DNA of 64,000 nucleotides from Botryotinia globosa (GCA_014898425.1 RCSZ01000003.1:186001-250000); one strand, 5' to 3'; positions 39,232 through 53,871 are shown, counted from the stretch's first letter. The notes: generated from the letters alone by a model not told the origin. Made by a program: numbers and translations.

Positions 39232-39480
39232 ATGACCCCAATCCATTCTCACTTCACCGCTGATGAGACAGCACAACAGCCTGCTACATCCACAACATGC
39301 CAAACCGGCGCAGGTTCCACAAGACAGGAGAAACCATGTCATTCGAAATCGACAAGAGAAGATACAATTTTCGAATACAAGATTGAGGGTGGACGTACAC
39401 TTGAAGAGGGTATCAAGGAGTTGAAAAATGGGACAGACATGGTCGTTGTTTATAAGTCAGCCAAGCGGGAGCAGAATTAG
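39232..39480 (+). CDS. Possible small hypothetical protein, 82 residues
   Basis: An intact 82-residue frame starts in good context (ATCACCATGA). It is hydrophilic, with a Thr/Gln/Ser-rich first half containing three cysteines, and a second half (IFEYKIEGG...LEEGIKELKNGTDMVVVYKS) that looks like a folded beta-alpha-beta segment with sensible codon usage. There is no signal peptide or membrane segment. I do not recognise the family. It could equally be a chance frame; the protein-like second half is what favours a gene. Confidence 0.45.
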   Translation: MTPIHSHFTADETAQQPATSTTCQTGAGSTRQEKPCHSKSTREDTIFEYKIEGGRTLEEGIKELKNGTDMVVVYKSAKREQN

Positions 39481-42400
39481 AAGATGACTGGAGAGGTATG
39501 AAAACTAATGGGACGCGTAAAGACGAGGCGGTGTAGATGTTGTTTGTGGGTGGACGTTTGAGAGTCTCAGCAACTACCCTGAGTTTCAAGGGGAAAAGAC
39601 ATCATTGCTCCTTTTTAAAACCAGGCAGGAAGAGCTACGACTGAGATATTGAATCTGCTAAAAATCACTCATCATAACGTTCAAAATAAGATCTTGTGGT
39701 ATTAAGGGCGAAGTATCTACAAAATATATGTAAACCTCGTATATATCAGTTTAGGCTTCATGCTGGGATTTAAGTGAGTTTTGTTTGATCTGCTTGTAAG
39801 GTGATACAGTTGGTATGATACAAAATTGTGCGACACAGCTCATGGCTGAAAACCTCTTGACTATGATAGACTTGTCTCTCTCGGTATCCCTTGATATTCA
39901 GCAGTTGAAAGCCAGACCGACTTCCTCGAATTTATTGGTACTCAATTTCGCGCAGTCGTATTTGTCTATACGCGAGTATTCGTTCCGGAACTCGAATTGG
40001 ACTTCCGTTTATCACCCAAAAAAAGAACAGCACACTCGTAGCACTCGCAGGTAAAATACTGATCACACAACGAGATTAAGCAGAGATAGAGCCGGCCAAA
40101 TTTGTTCTCGAGCCAAATTTCATACATGATACACCCAAATCAGATTCAAATTTCAGATACCCCCTCTCTAGACAGAATGACATCGAAAGTGGGGTTTCCA
40201 AATGAACTCATGCCAAACGTGTCACAATTGTTCATTCCGCGAGGGAAGACAACCAGCAATTTACCTACAGGAATGTTCTATCTCGTATCTACAATAGATA
40301 GATCAACTTAACATATCTCTTTCCAGGCAATCGCAAAACAATTTCTCCGTCTGTCTCATCCCCAAAATCAAGGGACCAAAATCTAGACTCACAAGTGCGT
40401 GTTCGCGACCCACTGATTTAAATCGTTTACCTAATTACAATGTGGAGTCGTCGTCTCGGTACTTACGAAATTTCGTAAATATGAAACCGAAATCAGATCC
40501 ACTGATCTACACATATTCAAATCTCAATAAGAATTTGAAACAATAAGGGCAAACAAGCCTTGTTTGATGACACACTCATCTGCCGGCATACGTAGGGTTT
40601 TCGGAGAAATTGAGAGACATATTTTTCTACCCTATATGTGATGACTTGGCGTAGATCTGATCTCAAGGGTATTTGGAAGCTTTGTAGTACAACTCGCGCG
40701 TCCGTGGAGAAGAAGGTTTGAAATAGAAGATTTGGGGTTCCAGAAGATTTAGAAAAGTCTGTTTGATGAACGGATATTTCCAATCTAGTAATTCGAGGAG
40801 ATCATTCGAGACTGTGGTCTCATTTTTGACACGTTCGTCATCTGAACCTTCCGGATAGAATTAGACTGCTTCCGAGTACAAATTTTATTTTGACAGGTGG
40901 AAGACTATTTAATGTGAGCCGGAGTGAAAGGGGCCTCGCTTAATTGAGCAGGAAATCCATTCCCCACGACCTACCGTTCTTAGAGGATATCAATGTTGTA
41001 GTACAATTTGACGCTTTGAAATACACGTGTTTTGCACGGTGTTTTCATGCTGCGAGCTACGATGTACAAGTCTGATGTTGTGTACACACAAAGCGGAAGT
41101 TTAGAGATTCGTGTCATTTTTCCGTCGGGAGATTGTCGCCGAAGAAAGGCACGTCGCCGTTCGGGATTGAACCTGCAGTAAGTAGTACTGGAAGTAAGAT
41201 ACATCAAAAAGTTGATGATGGAATGGTAACATGGACATGTTGTCGGATCAACACCGATAAGAACTGTTAGATGTCGTAATTGCAACGTGCCTATCCTATC
41301 AATAGCTATCTCAAAATTTCCGGGTAGATGTAGGTCAAATTGTAGGCTTAATAATATACCTACAATTGTATCATGAATCTCAACTGCCTATGGACAATGC
41401 TTTTGTGACGGGTAAGATTGGGTCGCCAAGACTTGTCTCTCGTCCCGAAATGTATGCAGCTATTTTCCGTTTCGAGTGTTACCGAAGGGCCAAAATATCT
41501 TGTTACTATCCCGTTCCAGAATGCATCCTCCCATTTCTAATCAAATCCACATGTGGTAGAAATCCCTTTGAAAGATTCATCACCTCATTTCATCTCTAGA
41601 TTTCCTTGGCCATGTGCAATCCAGTAGCATTCGCATACACGATCAAATTTCCTTTTCCAAACCGTACCTGCAGTTATTCACAAAATGCAATCAAAGAACA
41701 TATTAAACAACGATATGAATTCATCACAATTTACCGCTTTGAGATGAACCATCACTTAATTCGAAACACGATCTCCACCAGACCCCACGTACAAATCGGG
41801 TAATCTCTCACAATCTAATCTAACAAACCTTGTGCCAGACAAGGATCTGCAGCCCTGCCGAACACGTCCATTGCCCAATCTCTCGGATCATCTCCGTTCG
41901 AGAAGCGCTAGACCTAAAAGGGGGTAAAGAGCGATAAATGCGATCTTGTTTTGATTTCGTGATTTTTGAGGAACGCCAGGAATTGGAGATAGGAAATCAT
42001 TTGGGTAGCTTGTGGCTTGAAGTTATGTAAATTTCAATCTATATGCTACAAGGCCTTGTACTGATTAGGATGTTTATTCTCCAATTAGGTTGCTTTTTAT
42101 AGTGCTTTGCTTACCTGTTTAAGATTATATAGATTGAATATAACACGGCTGGTAATATGTGATGAAGAAAGAAAATTTCCCGACAATATGAAAACAGGAT
42201 AATTGACAATGTATACATCCTTGAGTAGCCATGAGGAAAAGACGAGAGATCCATGCTCTTGCACCACCGTGGACCGTGGTATTCATACTGTAGCAAAACA
42301 CGTTGACAGATCGACTTTGGAGCGGATATCCTGATGAGGATATGATACACCCATGGTAGCATCCCGAATGTGAACGTTCCACGATGCACGAAATTGCGGA

Positions 42401-43759
42401 ACCCTGCTAATAAGGCTAATTCGAGCCAGGAGACCTTTAAATTTGACAGTGCAGGTCGAGACCATCGTCGAAGATTGGCAGATTGCAAGCTTGGAAAAGT
42501 TCCGTTCTTATCGTCTTACCCCTCTTCTAATCCATCGCTAGGTAAGGAGAAAGCAATGGGATGAGTTGCGATACTCTGTATCGACTCTAACTCGTGCGAA
42601 GCCCAATACGTCAGAATATGCACTGTACCTGGCCTGTAGCCACCCTTTTTCCTTTTTCCTGTACGCATGATTCCGAAAGATATCTGTACGTGCCCAATGA
42701 TGTATAAATTACTGCACAACCATATTGCTTTCCAACTTTGTGAAGATTGTAATTACATATACTTTGGCTCAACAAAGGTTAATATATAAGCCGTGAGAAC
42801 CCCTGCTTACCATTTCCGCGCTGACCACGGTTCGGTTTCCTGCGCGCTGAAGCACGCATAATTCCATTCGTTATTTCTCAACTGTTTAACTTCATTCGAT
42901 ACTTGCGGCTCTTATTAAACATGGGTCTTAATGAACATTTCCTCTTCCGGGTCCAGACCAGGATGAAAGTACGCGTTTTTGGTTGAAGTGGCTGACTGAG
43001 GAAGAAGTAAGTTATTCCTGCCTTCATTAGGCTCCATGACGCACTTGGCACGATTCTTGACGCCTGAACACTTTGAATTGGGGAATTTGGAACGAAGGAT
43101 TCTTGAGAAATTGCTTATTTGAATTTGATTTCTCATCTGGGGCGATTTGCCTATGTTCTTGAGACAATGTGCAGGCCGACCCCGTAGGTCCTTCTTTGGC
43201 ACCTGACTACCTATGATTGATTTCCCACGCACCTCAATCTCCCGACTAGAGACCTGAACCTTTATATTTACCTGCCCGAATTGGGATATACATCCACCAC
43301 AAGATTAAGAATAGAAATAAGTATGTACATGTAATTTGAACCAGCCCTGTGAATTCCAGTGCCGGGATTGAAGAGAAATTGTGCTGCTGAGACAGAACAA
43401 AAAATTCAAAGATAAAAAAAAGACTAGAAGGGATCAGTGATACAAGAATTGAATTCCCTGTCAACAGGTAATAAAAATGATATACAGGATGTAAAAAATG
43501 CTCTAGAAAAGAGTTCGGCGCGCAGAAGGTAAAGTGTAAAGTAAAATTCGAAGTTAAAAGGCGCGCAAAGTAATGGGTATCTTCTAAACAATCAATATCG
43601 AAGCGAAGAAGAGAAGAGAAATTGAACATCTGTATATGGACAAAGCATACTCGATGATGGATGAATCGAAAAAAGTTGTAAAATCTTGTGGCTTTGGGGA
43701 ATTCGTTGGCGAATAGTATTTCCGGTTAAGTAAATGATCGGCAGGTCTTTGAAACGTGT
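39481..43759. other. 4.3-kb region without a convincing gene
   Basis: Several frames of 60-127 codons occur (39815, 40102, 40517, 40980, 41366, 42111, 43246 and others), but none has a domain, consistent splicing or protein-like composition. The - strand frame at 43246-43629 is Phe/Leu-rich from AT-rich DNA and is probably a non-coding upstream or downstream sequence of the neighbouring gene. Confidence 0.5.
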
Positions 43760-45359
43760 TTAATTTCTTCCATCGTTTCGCTTTCCAGAACGCCGTGCCT
43801 CGTCCCCCTCTATGGTCCTTTCATCGCGTCCAATCTCCGACATTCCAGAGTAGTGACGTTCTCGGTCTCGCTGAGACTGACTTTGTTGGCTTTGGGTTTG
43901 AGAGGGCGCGCGTGGTCTAGAATCGCTTTGTTCGAGCAAAGATGACACGGTATTCGAACCGCCTGAATGCCTGCGTGGCTCTGCAGACCTTGAAGCTTGT
44001 TCTTGACCCTGTGAGTGAACTGGTGAAGTTAGGCTTTGAGTACTGAAACCACTTTCAGTGTGTCTATGGCGACTCGAAGGACGGCCGTATGAATCAGCTC
44101 CACGGGCTGAAACGTCACTTCGGTTCCTTGAATGCCCACGGCGTCTGCTTGATGGCGTACCCGACACCGAAGATCCTGTCTGTGAGAACGAAGGGGAGGT
44201 ATATTGTGGAAGTGATGTTGGATGCGGGGCTGGTTGTTGCGGCCCTGTCGCTTTTCGTTTCTTTGGTGAAGAAACATGGTCTAGTCAAATATTAATACAA
44301 TTAATAGAAGAAGATTTGTAAAAGCTTGCCTGAAGGTGTCGGAGGCTGATGGGTGCTGCTCGTACCTGCTTGTGATGTGGGTGGTTGCCAATGATGAAAG
44401 TAAATTGAGGGCGAAGATTGGGGCTCTTGTTGCTGCTGGGCGCTTTGCGATTGTGCTAATGGATGACCCGATTGTCCTTGTAATATTTGCATATTAGAAG
44501 CTGCTGGAGGTGGCTGGATGAGCATTTCTCCTGTATTTAATCTTGGGAGTTGAGAATTTGCAGTCGCTCTAGCTAGAGATCCTGCAGTCTGCCTAGATCT
44601 TGAAGCAGGAGACATTTGATAGTTGGGAAGAAATCCTGGGCCCGTAGGTCCATTAGGTGTTGAGGGTAAAGTGACAGGAACTGGATGTTGACTTCCAAAT
44701 ACCGGCCGAGAGTCTCCACGCTGCAATTCTTCTGGTGAAGTGTGCTGACTCTGCCCAGGCACTAGTTGCTGCTGGACTTGATGCTGTTGTAGTTGATGTG
44801 CTTGAGCCATGTAGTGTTGGGCCCATTCTAAGCTAGCGTTAGGTAAATTTCCACCACCCATTCCGGCAAACACCATGGGAATCATGTACGGGGGAATTCC
44901 TCCCGTCAGGGACGTTCGTAGCATATCTTGCTCGATTTTTCTTTGCTCCAATCTCAGTGATTCTTGCCTCGTTTTCTCTTCTTCTTGCTTCCGTTTATCC
45001 TCTTCGGCCTTTGCTTGAAGCCAATTCCTCATTGACTCTTCAGCGCCTTGCCATTGTTGAGGCGGAGCTGGTAATTGTAAAGAGCCCGTTGGCTGATTGA
45101 ATGCCTGGACTGCTTGCTGCGGGGGTTGTGGTGGTTGCGGTAGTGTCATGGGGGGTAATCCACGATGAGGAGTGGACATGTTTGTTGATTTTGTAAGTGC
45201 TAAAGAAGGAAGAGATTGTGATGGTGTTGGTAAAGAGACTGAAGAGCTAGTAGTTGTCACCGCCGGGGGGAAACGAGAGCTAGATGGTGGTGTTGGTGGA
45301 GAATAGTCATGAAAAGACTTGTAGCCGTGATGGACTGGCTGTTTAATCGTGAGTAACAT
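43760..45359 (-). CDS. Q/P-rich conserved fungal protein with coiled coil and basic NLS-like motif
   Basis: Predicted 516-residue protein with exons 44330-45359 and 43760-44280 joined across a GC-AG intron (1551 nt). The start at 45359 gives MLLTIKQPVHHGYKSF; an upstream open extension lacks ATG. The order is a Pro/Ser/Thr-rich N-terminus, a Lys/Glu/Gln-rich helical region (about residues 120-150, RNWLQAKAEEDKRKQ and onward) likely to form a coiled coil, a hydrophobic glycine-rich patch (GGIPPYMIPMVFAGMGGG), Gln-rich tracts, a basic motif SPKKRKATG just after the splice junction, and an Arg/Ser-rich tail. This suggests a nuclear protein such as a transcriptional co-regulator, but no catalytic or DNA-binding domain is visible. 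The composition and helical block look conserved rather than random; I do not recognise a named family. Confidence 0.72.
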
Positions 45360-48300
45360 GTCGGGAAGTAGGCATTCACTGAAGCCAAAAGAAGGGAATA
45401 AAAATGTGTGTGAAAGAAAAAGCACCTTTAAAGTGATAACGGCGAGGTGCAAATAGGCAGACGCTGGCAAATGGACCAGTCGAACTTTTATGTAGAACCA
45501 GAATCACCCCCCACACTTCTCGCCCATAATTGTCAACTCGTACGTTGTAATTGAATGTCTAGGTTCAGCCGTGAGTATCAAGTACTCCAGGTGAATCCGG
45601 GATTCGGAATGCTAGTAATCTGTGGGACTGTGGAGCTTGATCTGGGTTCGCGAATCACAGGGCTATGAGTATTGACTCTAGATCTGGAAATTGACAGAAA
45701 GGTTCTTTGACTGCATGGACGATCGCCAGGGAAAAAGTTGGTGTGTACACAAAAGTCGTGTGCTTGTCAAAAAGAAGTACAAGATCGACTTGTGAGCCAG
45801 AAGAACGGAGCGGAGAGGCAAGCGTTGAAGAATGATCCCACTAAACACTCGGTACGGATAGTGATAACCACCTTGGAATAGGCAAGTGAAATTGCCGTTG
45901 AGCTCGAGATTGTTTGTATAGTGCGGAATAAAAAATACGCAGGGGTAGGTCGAGGCCCGATATTACAAACAACGAGGATGGTGGGGCAAGTGGAAACCTC
46001 GCCTTTCGAGTTTACTGTTTTGACTTTCCATGTCTGTAAAGGGTCATAACACGGCTTTTAAATGTATCAAATGAACAAGCTCCCGATCTTTTTTATGATG
46101 CGGATGGAGTGATGCCTTATCCGAAATGGCAGTGGTAGACCATAAAGATGTGCGTGTGAGAGGAAGGTGCTTGTATTGCTGGTTCACCAAGGCATCTTGG
46201 AATACAAAGTGTAATGTGCCAATGGTCGATTACCAGCTAGGTTCTGGATCCCGAGGCCTGGGGCTGAGATTGGGGTGGAGACGAAGTAGCGGAGTATCTT
46301 TATGGACTGGGGAGTTTGTCCATAGGGCCACAGAAGAAGCAGTCGAATGCATCAATGGAAGCTTATGCCTGCCAAGGCTACGGTCTTAACTGGTCAGAGC
46401 CCATTTCGGGTGCTCGAGGGAATGTGTTCCTGATGAGGGGATTGAGTAATCACAGCATTACCGATGTATGTAAGCTAAAAGCTGGTAAGGAGGAAATTTC
46501 ATCATATTTTAGAGTGATCACCCACTCACCCAATACGGTATACGTATGACTGGGCTGCGGGCTCGTTGGTTGAAGGAGGGGCTACTCAGAGCGCGATCAC
46601 CTACCTCAAGGTTTGCAGGGATAAAGGGTTGTAACTTGTGGGAGGTGGGAGGTGCATGGCCTGTCATCCATTTGGAGTGCGCGATCACATCCAGGATGAA
46701 GGTTCTTCTCATCACTGGCATTTCAAAACGTAGTTGGTTGGTCTAAATCTTTTAGTGTCCATATGTCAGGTCGCCCCATACTCGATACGATTGCGAGACT
46801 GACTTAGCTCCCACATCAATCTCTTACCTTGTATGATTTACAGCTTTGGAGTCCCTTATAACCAGGCTTTGATTGGTTGTCTTGAAAGATCTGAATTGAT
46901 CGTTCATCGGTGGTCGTTAAATCTGTCTCTTTGAAACACAAGGCAGATCATCAAATTCGACCGGGCCGGGTCTGGACCAACCAAATAGGGTCTCGCTTCA
47001 AATAAGCATCGAATTTTCGCTAAGCTCCGTTATGAAAGGACCACTTCATCTCCCAGACAATCCAATCTGACCTGATAATGATGATGGCGATGGAATACCC
47101 TTTTGTCACTTGTGCTCATTTCAGGATTTGTGATGAGATTAACTACTGGAGTAGGCGAAACCTTATTATTACCTCGGCATTTACCAACTTTGTATAGGTT
47201 AGAGCTTGTCACTTAATACTTGATTAGGAGTTAGGAGCGACAAGCCATGTTAGGTTAGTAGTTGGACATCAGACCAAATATGGAGAATTCTTATTTTCTG
47301 ACAAATTGTCAGTGACAATGCACTGTTCTATTCTGTGATATGCCAGAACTGTAGGTTCTTGAGTCTCCATTGATTGGCAATCTCCTTATAGTGAAATGGT
47401 CAGAGCTTGTTGATTGGGGCATACCGCGTCAACACATAGCAAAAGACAGGTGAGTATCAAAGCTTCGATGCTCGTGTTACTTGATTTCAAGATTTGTTTT
47501 CCATTCTTGTATATCTGGATACCTGGTACCTGGTAAATTCCTGTCGAAACTTCTTTGATAGGCACGGTTGAGCTCCCGAGGTCGGCGTTAGATTCAGCTG
47601 GTTACATGAAGTAGGGATTTTTAGGCTTCTATTGTTTCCTTTTTGTTTCTCATAGTAATCATCATTGGCAGGGAAACAACAGCGCGTGGGATTGTTGCAT
47701 ATGATTGCATGCTTATTCCTTTATTGTAGAACAAAATAATTGCGAAATACAGTAACCAACCCGAATCTCCTCGATGCAATCAATTTCTCCGAACGGACAG
47801 CATCTCAAAGCAACATTAAATTTCAGAAGATCACGGGTGCCGTGGCTTGGCGCCTGCCAACTTTGTGAGAGATGAAGGGGCGTCGGGTAATTTTTGGTGC
47901 TGAAGCTTGATGCAACATCCCCGAAATGCTACGTAGGTACTGGCTAGCTTACTAGCTTTGTGATGCCGTCTATATCTTTGCCTTCAAGATTTTTCATGTG
48001 TGCATATGTCGATATTAAATCAATCAAATTAATTTTCACACCGTTGGTTCAAGAGAGACATGAATAGAAAAGGGGTGAGGCGGTGTGTAGTTGTGGAAAA
48101 CCAGATTTGTTCTCGAGAAAAAAGAGCAGAGCCATACTATTACAACACATTGAATCCCATCCAAGTATAATAAAACAATTCATTCTATCGATATTGAATG
48201 TTCGAGAATATTCTTCTCATGACGCATTTTGGGGGGCTAATCTCAAACACTACCAAAGTATTTCGAATATGTAAAATGAATGACCGAAACCTCGGAAGTA

Positions 48301-51300
48301 CCGAAACCAGAACCAAGATGGAGTTTTAATGAGCTCTGTTATTAAAGCATGAAAGTTTGAAGTCTATCAAATTACTTCAAGTTTTAGGAAGATTTTCAAA
48401 TTGAGACATTACGAAGTAGAGGTTCTCAAACACCCGTTCCAATACCTTGTATCCCATGAACCTGGTTGACGCTTTCCTCGTTCCTCTTAGTCCTTGCTAT
48501 CCTTTCATTCTTCGTGCTTACGAGATTGCTACTGCGAAGGGACGATTATGCATAGAACTCGAGCCTCCAAAAGGTCAAAGTGCCAGTCTAATTGGAGTAA
48601 TTTCAGCCTTCCCGTTCATGTATAAAACCGTGCCGTTGACGAATAGCACTATCGGTCTTTGTCTATGTTTTTTGGATTCTCGATTACGTCTTTACGCTCA
48701 CACATCACTATCGCATTGATCTTGAATACTTTGTACACTGACGTAGTCCTCAAATTTGAGTTCCAGAAAGCCCAAGCTGTGATGCCCGAATTCGGATGTG
48801 CAGAGTTTCCTTATTACTCGACTCCAAGTAAGCTTGAGCGAATCATACCAAGTTTGTCTCTGTCGAGTCTCGACATCCAGTTAAGCACTCTTCTAGCGGG
48901 GTTCGACATACAGACTTCATTAAGTATCTTTGACCAAAGTCACCAAACCTCTTTGATGCTGTCAGTCCGTTCCGTCACGTGTGAAAGATGATCTAGATTG
49001 AGAATATCTACTTTTCGAATCAAATGTTGTAGATCTCGTTAAAATCATACGATTCTAGACAATGTAGATCTTCTTGAATCATACGATTTCTCTTTCCTTT
49101 ATATTAAAAATCTGGACAAAACTCCACAATGAGAAAGTTTTTTTACTCAATACCTAGGTATTTTATTTACACCTGTTATTACTGCCCAAAAGAAACACAT
49201 TCGGAACGGGGAACAAGGTGTTCGAAGATCTATAAGTTTGCAAGTCTAGGCGAAAGACCGTGCCCGATTTATCACAACCGACGCCATTTTGACAGGCTAT
49301 GCGATAAGAATCTGCGCATCCTCGCCAAATCGCATTGTGTGTCGATCATTCTCTCGCCTTGCACTCGTAACGTTTCAACTTTGAGTTTGAAGATCCTTAA
49401 CAGTGGCGAATCGACAACCCATCTTGGGAGTTTTTGCGTCGATCAGATAACAAATGCATTCTAGCTGTAATTCCGAAAGGCTAACGACGTCTTCTATAGA
49501 CCAATGCGATCTTGATTCTTGATACGATATATCATACACGTCCTCAACCAAATCTCTGCCTCTCTCGGTCCATCTCCTCATATGGAAACCCCGCTTCGAT
49601 TCGATTGACATAAACTGGGGCACCTGGGACGATTGACACCCCTCCAATCGCCAAATGGAAAAGAGAGCTCGTGTGCCTGAGGACTTGGAATGCTGATTTG
49701 TTGGCCTGATATTTCCACATTAATAGGGATGTGTCTAGAAATACTCTATCGCTAGATCCCAGTAGATACGAATACCTGTTGAACTACCAACGTTCATAAA
49801 CAATTTCGCGCCAACATGAGACCATACGTTCAGGTAGCCTCAAAAACACGCATTCGGCCTTGAACAGTGATGATCATCTTACCACTTCCAGAACGAGCGT
49901 TGTCGTCGTCTAATCATGCCTTCGATCTTAGGCACAAATCATACATACGCCACTCAATACCGGTCACGAAAGCCTTTAGGGAAGAGCGCGAACGGACGTT
50001 GCCCCGGAAAATTTCCAAGTGACCGGTGCCCTAAACTGCCATGACGCCGCTCCGAGTCAGCCATGTGCTCGGAAAGCACCTAGAGCCTAGTGGTTCAGTG
50101 ACTGCATACTTCGTAGCTCTGAGATCGACACTGCCATCCATTCTAATGACACCAGTTTCCACGTCAAAAAGCCTCAATAGCTGAGCCACAAAAGCTTGCG
50201 TCTGCCACTTCTAATCGTACCCACATCCTCCCTCTCCTTAATGTTGAAGCCCGTGTTTTGAGAATAGTAAGTACTGTCTGCCTCGAATCGAAGCTCGATT
50301 CATATTTTCCATCTTTTTAATAACGTCTTGGCTCTGATGCGCTTGTATCTAACTGTATTGATGAGAAAAAGATGGCTAGGGCGAAAAATAGCACAAAGTC
50401 AATCGAAACCACGGCCATTTACTTTTGATGCTCAGTCACAACAAAGTCCTCCGTTGTAGCCGAAATACGAGCACGGTATAATTGACATCGTCACTATACA
50501 AGTACAACATCTTGTAAAGACTTTGGAACTGCTCGAATATTATGGATAACATATCTAGCGGAGATAAGGTCCTCAAATGTTCAGTCTTGTGTTTCAAGAG
50601 ATTCTACATTCCCGCACTGGATCCCAAAGAGTTCTATAGACGGCGAGGAGGGTGAAATTGCTAGTCCACCTCATGTTTAGTCTGGCTAGCTGACAAGGAC
50701 GGGGAAAAGGCTTTTCTCTTCTAATAGTTCCAAAAAGTACTGCTTACAAGCACAAAATTCATGTGGGTAATGTCCATCTCCGAAGTTTTCTCTGCAATAC
50801 CTACTCAGCGCAAATTCTACGATCAGGAAGGATTGATAGGCTAGAGATAGGTAATCTGGCATCACCTGTCCCTGGAGCATCCGTAAAAATCGCTTTCAAT
50901 TTCTGCTGACCCCATACCCGTCTTTTTACCCACTCAAATCCTGTTTGCATTTCATTCCCATTCCCATAGAACGATCAGCAACATCCTCATACCTCAATGT
51001 ACATTCACAAAACCATTTCAAAAGTCTAGTCACAAGCCGGGTCAAGAACTATACAGCAACCATCTACTCAAATATTGGAGGATTATTTGTCAAGAACAGC
51101 AAATCATAATATTTTAGTGCATTTTCAAGTTTCCCATTTGTAAATTTCTGATCATTGGTGATCGATTAGTGTCATGAATGCAACACACGGCAGTCACCGA
51201 CATAATTTTACCGTAGGAACGCACTCGCCAATGTCACAAGTAGCTCGATATTGTTCTATGATTTCTTCTGCATACTACAATATATGTATGATTTCTGATT

Positions 51301-53871
51301 GGACAACAGAAATAAAATTCACCCATGCCCCATCCTCTCATACTCCATAATGCTCATCCTACGACAAAGAAAATATTTCAAACCTCTCGTCCGCCACAAT
51401 TATGATCTTCCACAAATTATACCCTGGAATGGCATTTAGAATAGATATTGAGTCTACTCGTAACGTTTCCTTCCGCGATCTCAAAGACTCAAAGACATCC
51501 ATTCAGATTGATAAGCATCCCAATCTAGATTTCCCGTTGCGCCTAGAAGAAGACTTCTCACATATTTTGACAAATAGGTTACGTTTCTCTCGTTCTGATA
51601 CGGACAGTGAGGTAGCATGAATGTTCCTTAGATACACAATCAACTCTTCCTAGTGGAATTGAATTGAATGGTGGAAGTCTAGGTGCATTCATTCGGTGAC
51701 AAGTCCAATGCTTAGCAGGAAGGCCGAGTATCTTTGCGCTGCGAATATTTATAAAAGTACACATTCGAAATCCGCAGGATCTACTTTGAAGACGTTTCCT
51801 ACCTATCCACAAGCGACCCATGAGTATGAGATAATCGCTGCGGAAATTAGAAATAAATCAAGATTCTCGATCATTAATCGTGTATATCACCTAAGATGTT
51901 ATTCTTCTTCGTCTTCTCTTCACTTCAAGATACTTTTCTAATTCACAATTAATACGCAAAAATCTCCCGACCACTTCCCAATCGCGAAGCAAGCGAGAAT
52001 CATCAAATCATAGAGAAAATCCAGAACAACGAAGCATAAATGCAACTCTATTGCTCTCCTCCCAACTCATACTATCGTCAAATCAGCTGGTATAATCTAC
52101 GATCACTTGGACATGTATTAAGAGAGAATATCCCTCAACATCAACACGCGCCTCGCATAAACTACTCTACCGATAGTCCGGAATTCACAACTCGACCTCG
52201 TAACCCATACCAGCTTGACAAAACAAAATATCAAGTATCATGTACACACGCAAGCACAACACTTATTGAAGCCCAATTCTTGTGAGATCTTTGAAATCTC
52301 ACAAGCTTTTTCTCGCATTCCCCTTCATATTTATAATCCTGAGTACAATAGGTCTTGCCCAGTGTGTGCAACGCACATTAGAGTCCTTCTCTTCTGATTC
52401 CAGGAATAATAAAAAAACATGATTCTTTTGGGGATAGTCTTTGAATATTCGACCTCGTGAATATTTCTTCTCGCTTTAAACGTTCATCCGTTATGATAGT
52501 CCCCCTTGATTTCTATACAATATTCTCATAATCTACAAGACTTAGAATATCCTCTCCAGAATAACGAAAAGAGGAGTTCGGAAATCCTTCACGGGACCTT
52601 GGTATAGATTTTTTCTCATAGTTTCTAGAGGATTTCCTTTCTCGTTTGGAAAATTCAAAATCCCCGACTACATATCAAGATCTCCATCAAGATATCCTCA
52701 CTCCGATAATATAATTGTCCTTCATGATTTATGACATGAATGATAAACCCCTCCCAAGTTCAAATTGATATCGTAACACACTGTACACATCACCGCCTCA
52801 TTATCTATGTTATCACAAACCTCCTTTCTTTTATTATTACCCCCTACTAACAGGGTAAACGAAACGAAATATCCATTTCCCTCTCCCTTCAGATCCTTCC
52901 GAGCCCTCTCCTCTACCTGATATCAAAGATTCTCAACCATATTGTATCATACACCTACCTACCTACCTAAATAGTAATCATATATCTCGATCCCACCAAT
53001 CAAATACGCATCATACACACATACAGCTCTATACCAATGAAGCCACATATCTATATAACAAGACAAATAAAAACAGCATCACAATCCTAATAATCCTCCC
53101 CAACAATAAAACTTCTCACAGACAGACTCCTGATAGAAAATAATGAGACGTGAAGTACTCAAAGAATACAACCTTACCTATAATCACCCCTCAGTATCCA
53201 TATTGTATACTCGTTACTCATTACCCATTACTTGTTAATAAATATACAACCTTTCCTCTTCCTCTACTTGCTTTCCTTGAACCTCCCAGATCTCATCATC
53301 CCCCATCTTCCTCCTCTAATTCCAATTCCGATTCCCATCCCAATTCCCCTAAATTTCCTCCAAGTAACAACACCACATTCACTTACCATCTCCATCCCCA
53401 TCCCCCATTCCTCCAAACACCTCCATCTCATTCGATTCGAAAAGAAATCCCCCAAATCACTTGTGAAAATAGTCCTTTCATAAATGATATATATATCTAC
53501 ATCCCCCCATTTACCCCTATTGATATTTCAATTTTCCATCTCAATCTCTACCCACCTAGTAGATAGAGATAAATAGAATAGAAACACAGAACATCTAATC
53601 CTATCTTCTTTCCTTTATCCTATTCTCTCTGTATATTTCAAACATATAGTATGTTTATATATATTCCCTAATCATCAGACACCCTTTCCCCCTCACATTT
53701 CTTCAGATAAACTTGTGATCTATAACCCAGAAGCTATTACTTAAAACGTCGAATTTAAATTCTAACTTTCATCTCCTTGCCCTCTGCAATACCACATTTG
53801 ATATTCAATCTCCTCTTTAATCCTTATGTTACCTCGCTTATTATATTACACTATATACATTACTGATAAAT

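Noticed and set aside
43246..43629. 127-codon Phe/Leu-rich - strand frame suggestive of a membrane protein
   Set aside because: Hydrophobicity follows from AT-rich DNA; there is no family motif or conserved start context.
45360..45470. Extension of the Q/P-rich protein upstream to 45470
   Set aside because: The extension would begin with TTG; the first ATG is at 45359, and the extra residues resemble translated leader.
50085..50150. tRNA-like words (AGTGGTTCAGTG and GAGATCGACAC)
   Set aside because: No acceptor stem or complete cloverleaf could be paired and no proper B box is present.
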